A stretch of 64,000 nt of DNA from the NCBI RefSeq assembly GCF_015831345.1, contig NZ_JADWYS010000001.1:1560118-1624117 (forward strand). The letters are read 5' to 3'. Below are positions 19,363 through 28,844 of this stretch, one piece after another. The number at the start of each line of letters is the position of its first letter. Position 1 is the first letter of the stretch. Both the position numbers and the translations under genes were made by a program. The DNA comes from Caenimonas aquaedulcis (GTDB taxonomy: Bacteria > Pseudomonadota > Gammaproteobacteria > Burkholderiales > Burkholderiaceae_C). Below the pieces are notes generated by a model. The model made no database searches, was not told where the DNA came from, and worked only from the letters and a program-made list of their open reading frames with translations.

Positions 19363-19941
19363 TCAGCGGGCGGAGCCTTCGAAGGTCGCGTTGCGCAGGA
19401 AGCCCGCAGGCGTCGGCAAGGCGGAAGCCCCGCCGAGTTCGCGGTGCGCGGCCATGAAGGCGTCGAGGCGAGCCTCGCGGATCATCGCGCCGCGCTCGGT
19501 GTTCGCGACCACCGCGCCGGCGGGAATCGCGGCCAGTTGCGGCTGCACCGGATTGACGGGTGCGGCGACCAGCGACCAACCCACCGCCGCCACCGCCGCC
19601 ACGGATGCGAAACCGGCGACCAGCTTCCAGCGAAAGCTTGTGTCGTTCGCTGCTTCCGCTCGCATCGCGGCGGGCGGAACCGCCATCACGGCGGCCCCCG
19701 TCATCGCGGGAACGGTCTCGTCCGCGAGGCGGGCCTGCAGCCCGGAGAGAAACACGGCGGGCTGCGTCGAGACGCTGCACTCCCCGGTACGCAGCACGTC
19801 CCCGATCAGGTGGTAGGCGTGCCAGGACGCCATCGCGTCCGCATCGGCGGCGACCACCTCCACGCCTCGCGCGAATTCCTCGCCGCGCAACTGGCCGTCA
19901 GCCAGTGCGGAAATCAGTTCCCGGGTTTCCATCTTGTCCAT
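19363..19941 (-). CDS. rseA: Anti-sigma-E factor RseA/MucA
   Basis: 192 aa. The N-terminal cytosolic sigma-binding domain begins METRELISALADGQL. One membrane helix lies at about 107-127 (LVAGFASVAAVAAVGWSLV), with a periplasmic tail of about 65 residues. It holds RpoE inactive at the membrane until regulated proteolysis. Encoded 22 bp after rpoE. Sequence conservation in this family is low, so the call rests on the N-terminal motif, topology and position. Confidence 0.9.
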   Translation of the reverse strand: MDKMETRELISALADGQLRGEEFARGVEVVAADADAMASWHAYHLIGDVLRTGECSVSTQPAVFLSGLQARLADETVPAMTGAAVMAVPPAAMRAEAANDTSFRWKLVAGFASVAAVAAVGWSLVAAPVNPVQPQLAAIPAGAVVANTERGAMIREARLDAFMAAHRELGGASALPTPAGFLRNATFEGSAR

Positions 19942-19963
19942 CGCTTCACCTCGCCATACGGCA

Positions 19964-20599
19964 TTACCAACGCTTGCCCGCCTGATTTTCCAGCAGCGGC
20001 TTGATCCGCTGCGAAATGGCCTCGCGCGCCCGGAAAATCCGGGAGCGCACCGTGCCGATCGGGCAATTCATCACTTCCGCGATCTCTTCATAGCTCAAGC
20101 CCTCGATTTCGCGCAGGGTCACGGCCTGGCGCAGTTCCTCGGGGAGGCTTTCCATGGCCGAGTTGACCGCCGCGGCGATTTCCTTGGCGGCCAGCACCGT
20201 CTCCGGTGTTTCCGCGGTGGTTAGTTCGTTCTCCACCCCGGAAGTTTCATCTTCCTCGTCGCCGCCGCGCAGGGCCGACTCGGAAACGGTCGGGTCGCGC
20301 TTCATGTCCACCAGGGCCTTCTTGGCCGTATTCACCGCGATCCGGTACAGCCACGTGTAGAACTGCGCTTCGCCGCGGAACTGGGCCAGCGCGCGGTAGG
20401 CGCGGATGAAGGTTTCCTGGGCGATGTCCTGGACGAGGTCGGTGTCGCGCACCATCCGCCCGATCAGGCGCTCGATCCGCCGCTGGTACTTGAGCACCAG
20501 CAGCTCGAAGGCTTTCTGGTCGCCCGCGACCGTACGCTCGACCAGCATGAGGTCTGTCTCGGCGGGTGTCGGCGATGCAGCGGGCGGCGTCTTCGTCAT
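19964..20599 (-). CDS. rpoE: RNA polymerase sigma factor RpoE/AlgU
   Basis: 211 aa ECF sigma factor. Region 2 contains YQRRIERLIGRMVRD and DIAQETFIRAYRALAQF; region 4 has LPEELRQAVTLREIEGLSYEEIA and the recognition helix CPIGTVRSRIFRAR. It directs envelope-stress transcription. The ATG at 20599 overlaps the stop of the small upstream gene (ATGA), so longer in-frame readings are not used. Followed by its regulators rseA, rseB and mucD. Confidence 0.95.
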   Translation of the reverse strand: MTKTPPAASPTPAETDLMLVERTVAGDQKAFELLVLKYQRRIERLIGRMVRDTDLVQDIAQETFIRAYRALAQFRGEAQFYTWLYRIAVNTAKKALVDMKRDPTVSESALRGGDEEDETSGVENELTTAETPETVLAAKEIAAAVNSAMESLPEELRQAVTLREIEGLSYEEIAEVMNCPIGTVRSRIFRAREAISQRIKPLLENQAGKRW

Positions 20600-21054
20600 G
20601 GAGTGGGCGCCGCCGGGCGCGGATGCGGGGAGGCTTCGGGTCTGGCGCGCGAATATACAGCACGGCGCAGGTCCCGCCATGCGGATTCGCGGCGGCGGCT
20701 TTCGACCCAGAGCCATTCGGGCCCGGTGGGAGCGCGCCAGTGCAGGAGCATGACGCCTTGAAGGTCGAGTATCGCGGCCACCCTGCCTGTGACGGCGTTC
20801 GCGCCTGCTTGCCAGGCCCAGTCACGGCCGTCCCAGGACAGCTCACCTGCCGGCGCCTGCAGCCACGACCAGGCGGCGAAACCCCCGGAACCCACCAGCG
20901 CAGCCGCCATGGCGCCTGCGCGCCAGCCTGGGATCGGCATCTGCCAGATCCATAGCATGCCCACGCCGGCGGCGGCCAGCCACACGCAACTCATCAGCGC
21001 GGCGGCAAAGAGCGAACGCCCCACCGGATAGCTCACCGATGGGGCGCTGTGCAT
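20596..21054 (-). CDS. Small membrane protein of unknown function, coupled to rpoE
   Basis: 152 aa from ATG 21054 (MHSAPSVSYPVGRS). Two hydrophobic segments (about 13-35 and 42-62, rich in Trp, Ala and Gly) precede a soluble part with a WDGRDWAWQAG segment and a basic, Pro-rich tail. I do not recognise a family with certainty. It lies between fabF and rpoE, overlapping rpoE by 4 bp, so it is likely co-translated with the sigma factor. The extended upstream reading to 21147 lacks support. Confidence 0.7.
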   Translation of the reverse strand: MHSAPSVSYPVGRSLFAAALMSCVWLAAAGVGMLWIWQMPIPGWRAGAMAAALVGSGGFAAWSWLQAPAGELSWDGRDWAWQAGANAVTGRVAAILDLQGVMLLHWRAPTGPEWLWVESRRRESAWRDLRRAVYSRARPEASPHPRPAAPTP

Positions 21055-21097
21055 GGGTGGGTATCGCGGCGGATGACTTGGATCGCAGTGCCCGCGT

Positions 21098-22342
21098 TCA
21101 GGTGAGCCGCTTGAACACCAACGTCCCGTTGGTGCCGCCGAAGCCAAAATTGTTCTTCACGGCCACGTCGATCTTCATGTCCCGCGCCGTGTTGGCGCAG
21201 TAGTCCAGGTCGCACTCGGGATCCTGATGGAAAATGTTGATGGTGGGCGGGCTCTTCTGCTCGTGCAGCGCCAGCACGGAGAACACCGACTCGATGCCCC
21301 CCGCGCCGCCGAGGAGGTGACCGGTCATCGACTTGGTCGAATTGACGACGAGCTTCTTCGCGGCGTCGCCGAATGCCGCCTTGATCGCGTTCGTCTCGTT
21401 CAGGTCGCCGAGAGGCGTCGACGTCCCGTGTGCATTGAGGTAGTTCACCTCGTCCACGTTGACACCGGCGTTGCGCAAGGCGTTGAGCATCGACCGGCGT
21501 GGGCCGTCGATGTCCGGCGCCGTCATGTGGTACGCGTCGCCGCTCATGCCGAAACCGGCGAGCTCCGCGTAGATCTTCGCGCCGCGCGCCTTCGCGTGTT
21601 CGTACTCCTCGAGCACCAGCACGCCACCTCCCTCGCCGAGGACGAAGCCGTCCCGGTCCTTGTCCCAGGGCCGCGAGGCCGTCTTGGGGTCGTCGTTGCG
21701 CGTGGAAAGGGCGCGCGCCGCGGCGAACCCGCCGATCCCGAGGAGGGACACGCAGGATTCGGCACCGCCGGACACCATCACGTCCGCATCGCCCGCCTCG
21801 ATCAGGCGCGCGGAGAGGCCGATCGCATGCAGGCCCGTGGTGCAGGCCGTGACCACTGCGATATTGGGACCCTTGTAGCCGAACTTGATCGACACGTGGC
21901 CGGAGATCATGTTGATGATCGAGGCCGGCACAAAGAACGGCGACACGCGCCGCGGCCCGCGATTGATCAGTTCGCTATGTGTCTCCTCGATCATCGGCAG
22001 CCCGCCGATGCCCGAGCCGATGTTGCAGCCGATGCGCGTCGCGAGTTCTTCGCCCACCGCATCGCCTGTCGGCAGGCCCGAATCGGCGATGGCCTGGCAG
22101 GCAGCCGCCAGCCCGAGGTGGATGAAGCGATCCATGTGCCGGGCTTCCTTCTCGGGAACGTAGTCCCCGATGTTGAAGCCCTTGACCTCGCCCGCGAATT
22201 TGCAGGCGAGCGCGCTGGTGTCGAACTTGGTGACGGTATCGATGCCGGACTTGCCGGCAAGGAGATTCGCCCAGGATTCGGCCGCCGTGTTTCCCACGGG
22301 GCTGATGCAGCCCAGGCCGGTGACGACGACGCGGCGTCTCAT
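21098..22342 (-). CDS. fabF: 3-oxoacyl-[ACP] synthase II
   Basis: 414 aa, cytosolic condensing enzyme of type II fatty acid synthesis that elongates acyl-ACP with malonyl-ACP. The active-site Cys lies in [12 protein letters not shown]; the two catalytic His are in [11 protein letters not shown] and [12 protein letters not shown]. The N-terminus [17 protein letters not shown] is typical. Located 8 bp after acpP. Confidence 0.97.
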   Translation of the reverse strand: MRRRVVVTGLGCISPVGNTAAESWANLLAGKSGIDTVTKFDTSALACKFAGEVKGFNIGDYVPEKEARHMDRFIHLGLAAACQAIADSGLPTGDAVGEELATRIGCNIGSGIGGLPMIEETHSELINRGPRRVSPFFVPASIINMISGHVSIKFGYKGPNIAVVTACTTGLHAIGLSARLIEAGDADVMVSGGAESCVSLLGIGGFAAARALSTRNDDPKTASRPWDKDRDGFVLGEGGGVLVLEEYEHAKARGAKIYAELAGFGMSGDAYHMTAPDIDGPRRSMLNALRNAGVNVDEVNYLNAHGTSTPLGDLNETNAIKAAFGDAAKKLVVNSTKSMTGHLLGGAGGIESVFSVLALHEQKSPPTINIFHQDPECDLDYCANTARDMKIDVAVKNNFGFGGTNGTLVFKRLT

Positions 22343-22350
22343 GCTGGGTG

Positions 22351-22671
<321 letters not shown>

Positions 22672-22701
22672 TCAACCGGGGTGAGTGAAAGGTCGGCGCC
22701 T

Positions 22702-23448
22702 TCAGGACATGAACATGCCGCCGTTGACGTGGATTTCCTGCCCGGTGACGTAGCCGGCGAGCGGGGAGGCGAGCCAGGCGACGGCATGCGCAATGTCCGA
22801 CGGCTTGCCCAGGTGCCCGAGCGGAATCTGGCCCAGCAGCGCCTTTTGCTGCTCTTCCGGAAGGGCCGCGGTCATGTCGGTTTCGATGAATCCGGGGGCG
22901 ACGCAATTGACCGTGATACCGCGGCTGCCGAGCTCACGCGCGAGTGCCCGCGTCATGCCTGCGACCCCGGCCTTCGCCGCCGCATAGTTGGCCTGTCCCG
23001 GGTTTCCCGACGCGCCCACCACCGAGGTGATGCTGATGATCCGCCCGTAGCGTTGCTTCATCATGGTGCGCATCACCCCCCGGCTCATGCGGAAGACGGC
23101 CTTGAGGTTGGTGTCCAGGACGGCATCCCAATCCTCGTCCTTCAGCCGCATTGCCAGCATGTCGCGCGTGATGCCGGCGTTGTTCACGAGCACCTGCAAT
23201 CCGCCGTGCTCCTTGACGATGGAATCGATCAGGGCCTCGGAGGCCTTGCCATCGTTGACGTCCAGCGTCGCCCCCTTGCACCCGGCATGCGCGCCGAGCG
23301 CATGGCCGATGCGCGCCGCGCCGTCGTCGGTGGTGGCCGTGCCGATCACCTTGAGGCCCGCCTGTGCCAGTTCCAGCGCGATGGCCGCGCCGATCCCCCG
23401 GGATGCACCCGTGACCAGGGCCACCTGCCCCGCGAATGAGGTCGTCAT
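22702..23448 (-). CDS. fabG: 3-oxoacyl-[ACP] reductase
   Basis: 248 aa short-chain dehydrogenase, NADPH-dependent. Cofactor motif TGASRGIG near residue 14-21, NNAG at about 90, and catalytic residues Ser (SITSVVGAS) and Tyr-Lys (YAAAKAG). It reduces 3-oxoacyl-ACP in fatty acid elongation. The ATG at 23448 overlaps the fabD stop by 4 bp. Confidence 0.96.
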   Translation of the reverse strand: MTTSFAGQVALVTGASRGIGAAIALELAQAGLKVIGTATTDDGAARIGHALGAHAGCKGATLDVNDGKASEALIDSIVKEHGGLQVLVNNAGITRDMLAMRLKDEDWDAVLDTNLKAVFRMSRGVMRTMMKQRYGRIISITSVVGASGNPGQANYAAAKAGVAGMTRALARELGSRGITVNCVAPGFIETDMTAALPEEQQKALLGQIPLGHLGKPSDIAHAVAWLASPLAGYVTGQEIHVNGGMFMS

Positions 23449-24395
23449 GCGAGTGCTCCCTTGGCTTCTGCCAGCGTGGCCGGGTCGAATACCGCAAGGC
23501 CCGTCAATTCCGCATCGATGCGCTTGCACAGGCCCGTGAGGACCTTGCCGGGCCCGCACTCGACGATCGTCGAAATTCCGCGCGCCTTGATCGCCTGCAC
23601 GCACTCGACCCAACGCACCGGACCGAAGGCCTGTTCGTAGAGAGCGGCGCGAATGCGATCGGGGTCGGTCTCCACCTTCGCTTCGATGTTGTTGACCACG
23701 GGAATGCGCGGAGCGGCGAACGAAGTCGCGGCCAGTTTTGCCTTGAGATTCTCGGCGGCCGGCTTCATCAGGCTGGAGTGGAAGGGCGCGGAGACCGGCA
23801 GCAGTAGCGCGCGCTTGGCGCCCTGGGCCTTCACCACTTCGCACGCCTTGTCGACGGCCGCCTTGCTGCCGGCAATGACGGTCTGCGTCGGGTCGTTGAA
23901 GTTCACGGCTTCGACCACCTCGCCGGAGTTGGTCCCGAAGCTGCGCATCGCTTCCGCGCAGCACTCGATCACCTTCTGCGCGCCCATGCCCATGATGGCG
24001 GCCATCGCGCCCGTGCCCACCGGCACGGCTTCCTGCATGGCTTGCGCGCGAAAGCGCACCAGCGGGGCGGCCTGCGCGAGCGTCAGCACACCCGACGCGA
24101 CGAGTGCCGAATACTCGCCCAGTGAGTGGCCGGCGACAACGGCCGGCGCGTCGCCGCCCTCCGCCAGCCAGGCGCGGTAGGCCGCGACACCTGCCACGAG
24201 CATCACGGGCTGGGTGTTCGTGGTGAGCGCGAGCGTTTCCTTCGGCCCTTCCTGGATCAGCCGAGCGATGTCCTCGCCCAGCGCATCGGACGCTTCGCGC
24301 AGCGTGTCGGCGACTGCAGGGTGGTCGCCCCAGGCGTCCAGCATGCCCACGGACTGGGACCCCTGGCCGGGGAAGACGGCAGCAAATGGTTTCAT
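23445..24395 (-). CDS. fabD: Malonyl-CoA:ACP transacylase
   Basis: 316 aa. FPGQGSQ at the N-terminus, nucleophile Ser in GHSLGEYSAL and catalytic His in APFHSSLM. It loads malonyl groups onto ACP for fabH/fabF. Overlaps fabG by 4 bp and starts 10 bp after fabH. Confidence 0.97.
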   Translation of the reverse strand: MKPFAAVFPGQGSQSVGMLDAWGDHPAVADTLREASDALGEDIARLIQEGPKETLALTTNTQPVMLVAGVAAYRAWLAEGGDAPAVVAGHSLGEYSALVASGVLTLAQAAPLVRFRAQAMQEAVPVGTGAMAAIMGMGAQKVIECCAEAMRSFGTNSGEVVEAVNFNDPTQTVIAGSKAAVDKACEVVKAQGAKRALLLPVSAPFHSSLMKPAAENLKAKLAATSFAAPRIPVVNNIEAKVETDPDRIRAALYEQAFGPVRWVECVQAIKARGISTIVECGPGKVLTGLCKRIDAELTGLAVFDPATLAEAKGALA

Positions 24396-24405
24396 GGTCG
24401 GTTCA

Positions 24406-25383
24406 CTAGAAGTCCAGCAGCACGGCGCCCCAGGTGAAGCCGCCGCCCACGCCTTCGAGCATGAGCGTGTCGCCCTTTTTCACCTTGCCGCTTCGCACCG
24501 AAGCATCGAGCGCGAGGGGAATGGATGCGGCGGACGTGTTGCCGTGCTGGTCCACCGTCACCACGAGCTTGTCCAGCGGCAACTTCAGCTTCTTCGCGGT
24601 GCCTTGCATGATGCGGATGTTGGCCTGGTGGGGGATCAGCCAGTCGATGTCGGCCTCGGTGCGGCCTGCCTTGGAGAGCGTCGCCCTAGCCGCATCCTCG
24701 AGCACGCCGATCGCGAGCTTGAAAACCGCCTGCCCGTCCATTTTCAGAAGGGGGTCGCCCAGCACCTTGCCGCCGGAAACGTTTCCCGGCACGCACAGGA
24801 TGCCGACGTGTTTGCCGTCGGCATGCAGGTCGCTCGCCAGGATGCCGGGCGTGTCGGACGCTTCCAGCACCACGGCTCCCGCGCCGTCGCCGAAAAGGAC
24901 GCAGGTGGTGCGGTCGGAAAAATCGAGGATGCGCGAGAACACTTCGGCACCGATCACCAGTGCCTTGCTGGCGGCGCCCGTCTTGATCAGGGAATCCGCG
25001 ATCGTGAGCGCGTATACGAAGCCGCTGCATACCGCCTGGACATCGAACGCGGCGCATCCGGCGATGCCGAGCTTGTTCTGCAGGATGCACGCGGAGGACG
25101 GGAACACCATGTCCGGCGTGGAGGTGGCGACGATGATCAGGTCGATCTCGGAAGCTGCGATGCCCGCGGCCTCCAGCGCGTTCCGTGCCGCCTGCGCGCC
25201 CAGGTCGCTGCTCGTCACTTCAGGCGCTGCGAAATGACGGGCCTGGATGCCGGTGCGCTCGATGATCCACTGGTCGGACGTTTCGATGCCCCGGGCCGCG
25301 AGCTCGCCGGCAAGGTCGGCATTGGTGACTCGGCGCGGGGGCAGGAAGCTTCCGGTGCCGGTGATGCGTGAATATCGGGTCAT
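24406..25383 (-). CDS. fabH: 3-oxoacyl-[ACP] synthase III
   Basis: 325 aa. It condenses acetyl-CoA with malonyl-ACP to start fatty acid synthesis. Catalytic Cys in [14 protein letters not shown], His in [10 protein letters not shown] and Asn in [13 protein letters not shown]. Length matches E. coli (317 aa). Placed 12 bp after plsX, the conserved plsX-fabH-fabD-fabG order. Confidence 0.97.
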   Translation of the reverse strand: MTRYSRITGTGSFLPPRRVTNADLAGELAARGIETSDQWIIERTGIQARHFAAPEVTSSDLGAQAARNALEAAGIAASEIDLIIVATSTPDMVFPSSACILQNKLGIAGCAAFDVQAVCSGFVYALTIADSLIKTGAASKALVIGAEVFSRILDFSDRTTCVLFGDGAGAVVLEASDTPGILASDLHADGKHVGILCVPGNVSGGKVLGDPLLKMDGQAVFKLAIGVLEDAARATLSKAGRTEADIDWLIPHQANIRIMQGTAKKLKLPLDKLVVTVDQHGNTSAASIPLALDASVRSGKVKKGDTLMLEGVGGGFTWGAVLLDF

Positions 25384-25395
25384 CAGGGAAATGGA

Positions 25396-26445
25396 TCAGG
25401 ACGCCGCAGTTTCCATGGTGCGCGCCTCGCCTTCGCTGCCCACGAGGAGGGGCCGGGCATGGGCGATGCGCGTCTGGACGCGCTCCAGGAGGTTGTTTCG
25501 CGCCGCATCATACGCCCGGTTCAAGGCCTGGCTGAAAGCGAACTCGTCGGCCGATCCATGGCTCTTGAAGACCAGCCCCCGCAGGCCCAGCAAGGCTGCG
25601 CCGTTGTAGCGACGGTAATCCACGCGACTTTTGAATGCAGATAGGACGGGATAGGCAAAGATAGCAGCCAATTTGGTCACGATATTCCTGTTGAATTCTT
25701 CCCTCAGGAAACCGCCGATCATGCTCGCCAGGCCCTCGCTCGTCTTCAGCATGACGTTCCCCACGAACCCGTCGCACACGACGATGTCGGTGGTCCCCTT
25801 GAAAATGTCGTTGCCCTCGACGTTGCCGTAGAAGTTCAAGTCCCCGGAATTGGCCGCAGATCGAAGCAATTCACCCGCTTTTTTGATCACTTCGCTGCCT
25901 TTTATCTCTTCCTCCCCGATATTGAGCAGCCCGACGGAGGGGGCCTCCACATGGTTGAGCGCGGACACCAGCGCCGACCCCATGACGGCAAACTGCAGCA
26001 GGTGATGTTCGGTGCAGTCCACGTTCGCCCCGAGGTCGAGCACCGTGGTGGCACCGCCCTTCGCATTGGGCATGGGGTAGGCAATAGCGGGACGGTCGAT
26101 CCCGTCGACCGTCTTGAGCAGGTACCTGGCCAGCGCCATCAAAGCGCCGGTGTTTCCCGCGGACACCGTGGCCTGCGCGTGTCCGTCCTTGACCTGCTGG
26201 ATCGCGATCCGCATCGACGAATCTTTCTTGCGGCGCAGCGCGACTTCGACGGCGTCGTCCATCGCGACGACCTCGGAGGCATGGACGACGCGGGCCCGCT
26301 CATGCACGAGCCCACCCAGCTGGTCCTGTGCGCCCACCAGCAACAAGTGAGCGTCGGGATGCGCTTGCAGAAACTGCCGGCAGGCGGCGAGCGTGACTCG
26401 GGGGCCGTGGTCTCCCCCCATGCAATCGACGGCCAGGGTTGTCAT
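25396..26445 (-). CDS. plsX: Phosphate acyltransferase PlsX
   Basis: 349 aa from ATG 26445 ([15 protein letters not shown]). Converts acyl-ACP to acyl phosphate for phospholipid synthesis. Diagnostic segments are [41 protein letters not shown] and a C-terminal [14 protein letters not shown]. The longer reading upstream has no similarity. A terminator-like hairpin separates it from rpmF. Confidence 0.96.
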   Translation of the reverse strand: MTTLAVDCMGGDHGPRVTLAACRQFLQAHPDAHLLLVGAQDQLGGLVHERARVVHASEVVAMDDAVEVALRRKKDSSMRIAIQQVKDGHAQATVSAGNTGALMALARYLLKTVDGIDRPAIAYPMPNAKGGATTVLDLGANVDCTEHHLLQFAVMGSALVSALNHVEAPSVGLLNIGEEEIKGSEVIKKAGELLRSAANSGDLNFYGNVEGNDIFKGTTDIVVCDGFVGNVMLKTSEGLASMIGGFLREEFNRNIVTKLAAIFAYPVLSAFKSRVDYRRYNGAALLGLRGLVFKSHGSADEFAFSQALNRAYDAARNNLLERVQTRIAHARPLLVGSEGEARTMETAAS

Positions 26446-26495
26446 GGGCTCAAATGTAGAGGGAATCGGACGGGCAGGCCTACCGGCAGCCGGTG

Positions 26496-26538
26496 CCAAA
26501 AATGAAGGCCCGCGCTGCGGGAGCGCAGCCGGGCCTTT
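26496..26538 (-). terminator. Terminator-like hairpin between rpmF and plsX
   Basis: AAGGCCCG(C)GCTGC (505-518 within 26505-26518) pairs with GCAGC/CGGGCCTT (26525-26537), a 13-bp stem with one bulged base. On the minus strand it is followed by CATTTTT. It lies about 50 bp after the rpmF stop and 60 bp before the plsX start, so it could split or attenuate a yceD-rpmF-plsX transcript. Confidence 0.65.
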
Positions 26539-26583
26539 GGGGGCGGGATCCGGTTCAGTGCGAGCCGTATCAGGCCGGGGGTA

Positions 26584-26766
26584 TCAGGACTCGTCTTTGG
26601 TCTTGAGCACCTTGCGGCCACGATAGAAGCCCGTCGGGCTGATGTGGTGGCGCAGGTGGGTTTCGCCGGTGGTGGGTTCCACCGCGATGCCCGGCACCAC
26701 GAGGGCGTTGTGCGAGCGGTGCATGCCGCGCTTGGACGGCGATTTCTTGTTCTGCTGGACGGCCAT
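26584..26766 (-). CDS. rpmF: 50S ribosomal protein bL32
   Basis: 60 aa, basic: [20 protein letters not shown] is the universal bL32 start and [15 protein letters not shown] its C-terminal half. Zinc-free type, since the paired cysteines of some bL32 proteins are absent. A GAGG ribosome site precedes the ATG. Located after yceD and before plsX, the usual gammaproteobacterial and betaproteobacterial order. Confidence 0.97.
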   Translation of the reverse strand: MAVQQNKKSPSKRGMHRSHNALVVPGIAVEPTTGETHLRHHISPTGFYRGRKVLKTKDES

Positions 26767-26897
26767 GAGGGGCTCCTCGGTACGTTGAACCCCGCGCAGG
26801 GAGCGCCCGGGGTCGAAAAGGGTGGGTAGGGGCCAGCGAGGGTGGCACTGGCGGAAAAGCCCATGATTATAGCCCAACTCCTGAATGCGCCGCGTGT

Positions 26898-27443
26898 CTA
26901 GGTGGAGCCGCCCTTGAGCTTGCCCAGGACCGCAAAGGGATTTTCCCGCGCGCCCGCCCCCGCGTCGAAATCCTCGTCCGCCACGCTCATGGACAGCTGC
27001 TGCGGGCACACGTCGTGGCGGGGGGCGAGAGGGGTTTCCATCAGCAGCTCATCCTCGACCAGCTCCAGCAGGTCGAACTCCCGCGACAAGGCCAGCACGT
27101 CTTCCTCGGCCTCCTCATCCTGCGCGGCCGCGAGGTTTTCGTCGGCGACGAAACGGAAACGGCGATCCGTCGTCACGTTCACGTCCACGGGACCCAGGCA
27201 TCGCTGGCAGGTCAAAGCGAGCACCGCCCCGGCCTCGAGGTGAAGCCAGATCTCGGGATTCACATGGCCGGGGTTGCGCATCTCCCCCGTGGCCGACCAG
27301 ACGACGGGCGCCGGAGATTCCGTGTCCTGGGTCTCGGCCACCAGCCTGGCGTAGCGGGCAAGCGGCTCCTCGCCGCGCAGCGTGGCACCGGCCTCGGCGA
27401 AAGCTTTCACATCCAGGCGGCGCGGCGGGAACTCCTTGGTCAT
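26898..27443 (-). CDS. yceD: YceD-family (DUF177) protein
   Basis: 181 aa from ATG 27443 ([15 protein letters not shown]). The central [12 protein letters not shown] and later HDVCPQQ carry cysteines characteristic of DUF177, and the acidic stretch [10 protein letters not shown] is typical. In the family it is encoded next to rpmF and is linked with 23S rRNA/large-subunit production, but the mechanism is not settled. An earlier ATG at 27470 would overlap the divergent maf start by two bases and is less likely. Confidence 0.88.
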   Translation of the reverse strand: MTKEFPPRRLDVKAFAEAGATLRGEEPLARYARLVAETQDTESPAPVVWSATGEMRNPGHVNPEIWLHLEAGAVLALTCQRCLGPVDVNVTTDRRFRFVADENLAAAQDEEAEEDVLALSREFDLLELVEDELLMETPLAPRHDVCPQQLSMSVADEDFDAGAGARENPFAVLGKLKGGST

Positions 27444-27468
27444 CGGCCCAGTGTAAGAGAATCGCGCC

Positions 27469-28074
27469 ATGTCCGAGGCTCCCACCCCTGCCCCACCCCG
27501 CCGGCTCGTGCTGGGCTCCACGTCACGCTACCGCCGCGAGCTCATGGAGCGGCTGCGGATCCCGTTCGATGTCGCCGCGCCCGACGTGGATGAAACGCCC
27601 CGCCCCGGCGAGCGCCCCGACGAACTCGCCCGGCGCCTGGCATTGGCCAAGGCCCGCGCCGTGGCCGCCATGCATCCCGGCGCCATCGTGATCGGCTCGG
27701 ACCAGGTCTGCGATTTCGACGGCGAGCCCCTGGGCAAGCCCGGAACGCATGACAACGCCGTGATCCAGCTTCGGCGAATGCGCGGGCGCGCGGTCGTGTT
27801 CCAGACCGCGGTGGCCGTGGTCTGCACGGATGCGGGATTCGAGGCGGTCGAGCTGGCCCCGGTGAAGGTTCGGTTTCGCGAACTCAGCGACGAAGAGATC
27901 GAAAACTACCTGCGGCTGGACCAGCCCTACGACTGCGCAGGCAGCGCACGCAGCGAAGGCCTGGGGATCGCGGTGGTCGACGCCATCGAGAGCGACGACC
28001 CCACCGCGTTGATCGGACTGCCCCTCATCCGTACCTGCCGCATGATCCGCGCCGCCGGCGTGAAGGTGCCGTGA
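27469..28074 (+). CDS. Maf-like nucleoside triphosphate pyrophosphatase (YceF type)
   Basis: 201 aa. LVLGSTSRYRRELMERL at the N-terminus is the Maf phosphate-binding signature and IGSDQVCDFDG holds the catalytic Asp. The YceF subgroup prefers 7-methyl-GTP. It hydrolyses aberrant nucleotides to monophosphates. Divergent from yceD with a 25-bp gap, and its stop overlaps the next start (GTGATG). Confidence 0.92.
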   Translation: MSEAPTPAPPRRLVLGSTSRYRRELMERLRIPFDVAAPDVDETPRPGERPDELARRLALAKARAVAAMHPGAIVIGSDQVCDFDGEPLGKPGTHDNAVIQLRRMRGRAVVFQTAVAVVCTDAGFEAVELAPVKVRFRELSDEEIENYLRLDQPYDCAGSARSEGLGIAVVDAIESDDPTALIGLPLIRTCRMIRAAGVKVP

Positions 28075-28841
28075 TGCACGACACCGGCAAGGGAGCCCTC
28101 TACCTCGTGCCCGCGCCGCTCGATTTCGGCTGCGCGGTGCAGGCGCCGCTCGCGGATGTGATGCCGCAGGCCACCTTGCTCCAGGCATCGGCGTTGTCGC
28201 ACTGGATTTGCGAGAACGCCAAGTCCGCGCGCGCCTATCTCAACCGCATCGCGGAACTGCATCCGCTGTCGCTGCCGCTGCGCGAACAGCAGATCGTCGA
28301 ACTGCCGCGCGAAGTGCACAAGAAGGGCGACCACGCGGTGGCTTTCGACGCCCGCCCGATGTTGACTGCGGCTCTCTCTGGACACGACATCGGGCTGCTG
28401 AGCGAGGCGGGGATGCCCGCGATCGCGGACCCGGGCTCCTCGGTGGTCCGCGCCGCGCACGACCTCGGCCTGCGCGTGGCGCCCCTCGTGGGTCCGGTGT
28501 CGCTTCTGCTGCTGCTCGCCGCGAGCGGCATGAACGGGCAGAACTTCGCTTTCGTGGGTTACCTGCCGCAGGATTCCATCCAGCGCGCGCAGCGCCTGCG
28601 GGAATTGGAGAACCTGGTGCAAAAGACCGGCCAGACGCAGCTGTTCATCGAAACCCCCTACCGCAACGCCGCGATCTGGGACGCGCTCGTCAAGTCGCTG
28701 CAGCCTGGCACGCGGCTCGCGGCGGGCAGCTCGCTCACCATGCCCGACGCGCAGGTGCGGAGCTTGTCCATCGCGCAATGGCGCCACGAGGCGTCGCCGG
28801 TGTCCAACGACACGCCGGCCGTCTTCGCCATCGGGCGCTGA
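28074..28841 (+). CDS. Divergent RsmI-type tetrapyrrole-methylase-fold SAM methyltransferase
   Basis: 255 aa from ATG 28074; a GTG three bases earlier is possible. It resembles RsmI (16S rRNA 2'-O-methyltransferase): LYLVPAPL at the start, SEAGMPAIADPGSSVVRAA, VVPL-like VAPLVGPVSLLLLLAASGM and FVGYLPQD. It differs because the RsmI GNLxDIT loop after PTP is replaced (LDFGCAVQAPL) and the AEDTR segment is missing. It may be a paralogue with another substrate. Its start overlaps the Maf gene stop. Confidence 0.75.
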   Translation: MHDTGKGALYLVPAPLDFGCAVQAPLADVMPQATLLQASALSHWICENAKSARAYLNRIAELHPLSLPLREQQIVELPREVHKKGDHAVAFDARPMLTAALSGHDIGLLSEAGMPAIADPGSSVVRAAHDLGLRVAPLVGPVSLLLLLAASGMNGQNFAFVGYLPQDSIQRAQRLRELENLVQKTGQTQLFIETPYRNAAIWDALVKSLQPGTRLAAGSSLTMPDAQVRSLSIAQWRHEASPVSNDTPAVFAIGR

Positions 28842-28844
28842 CGC

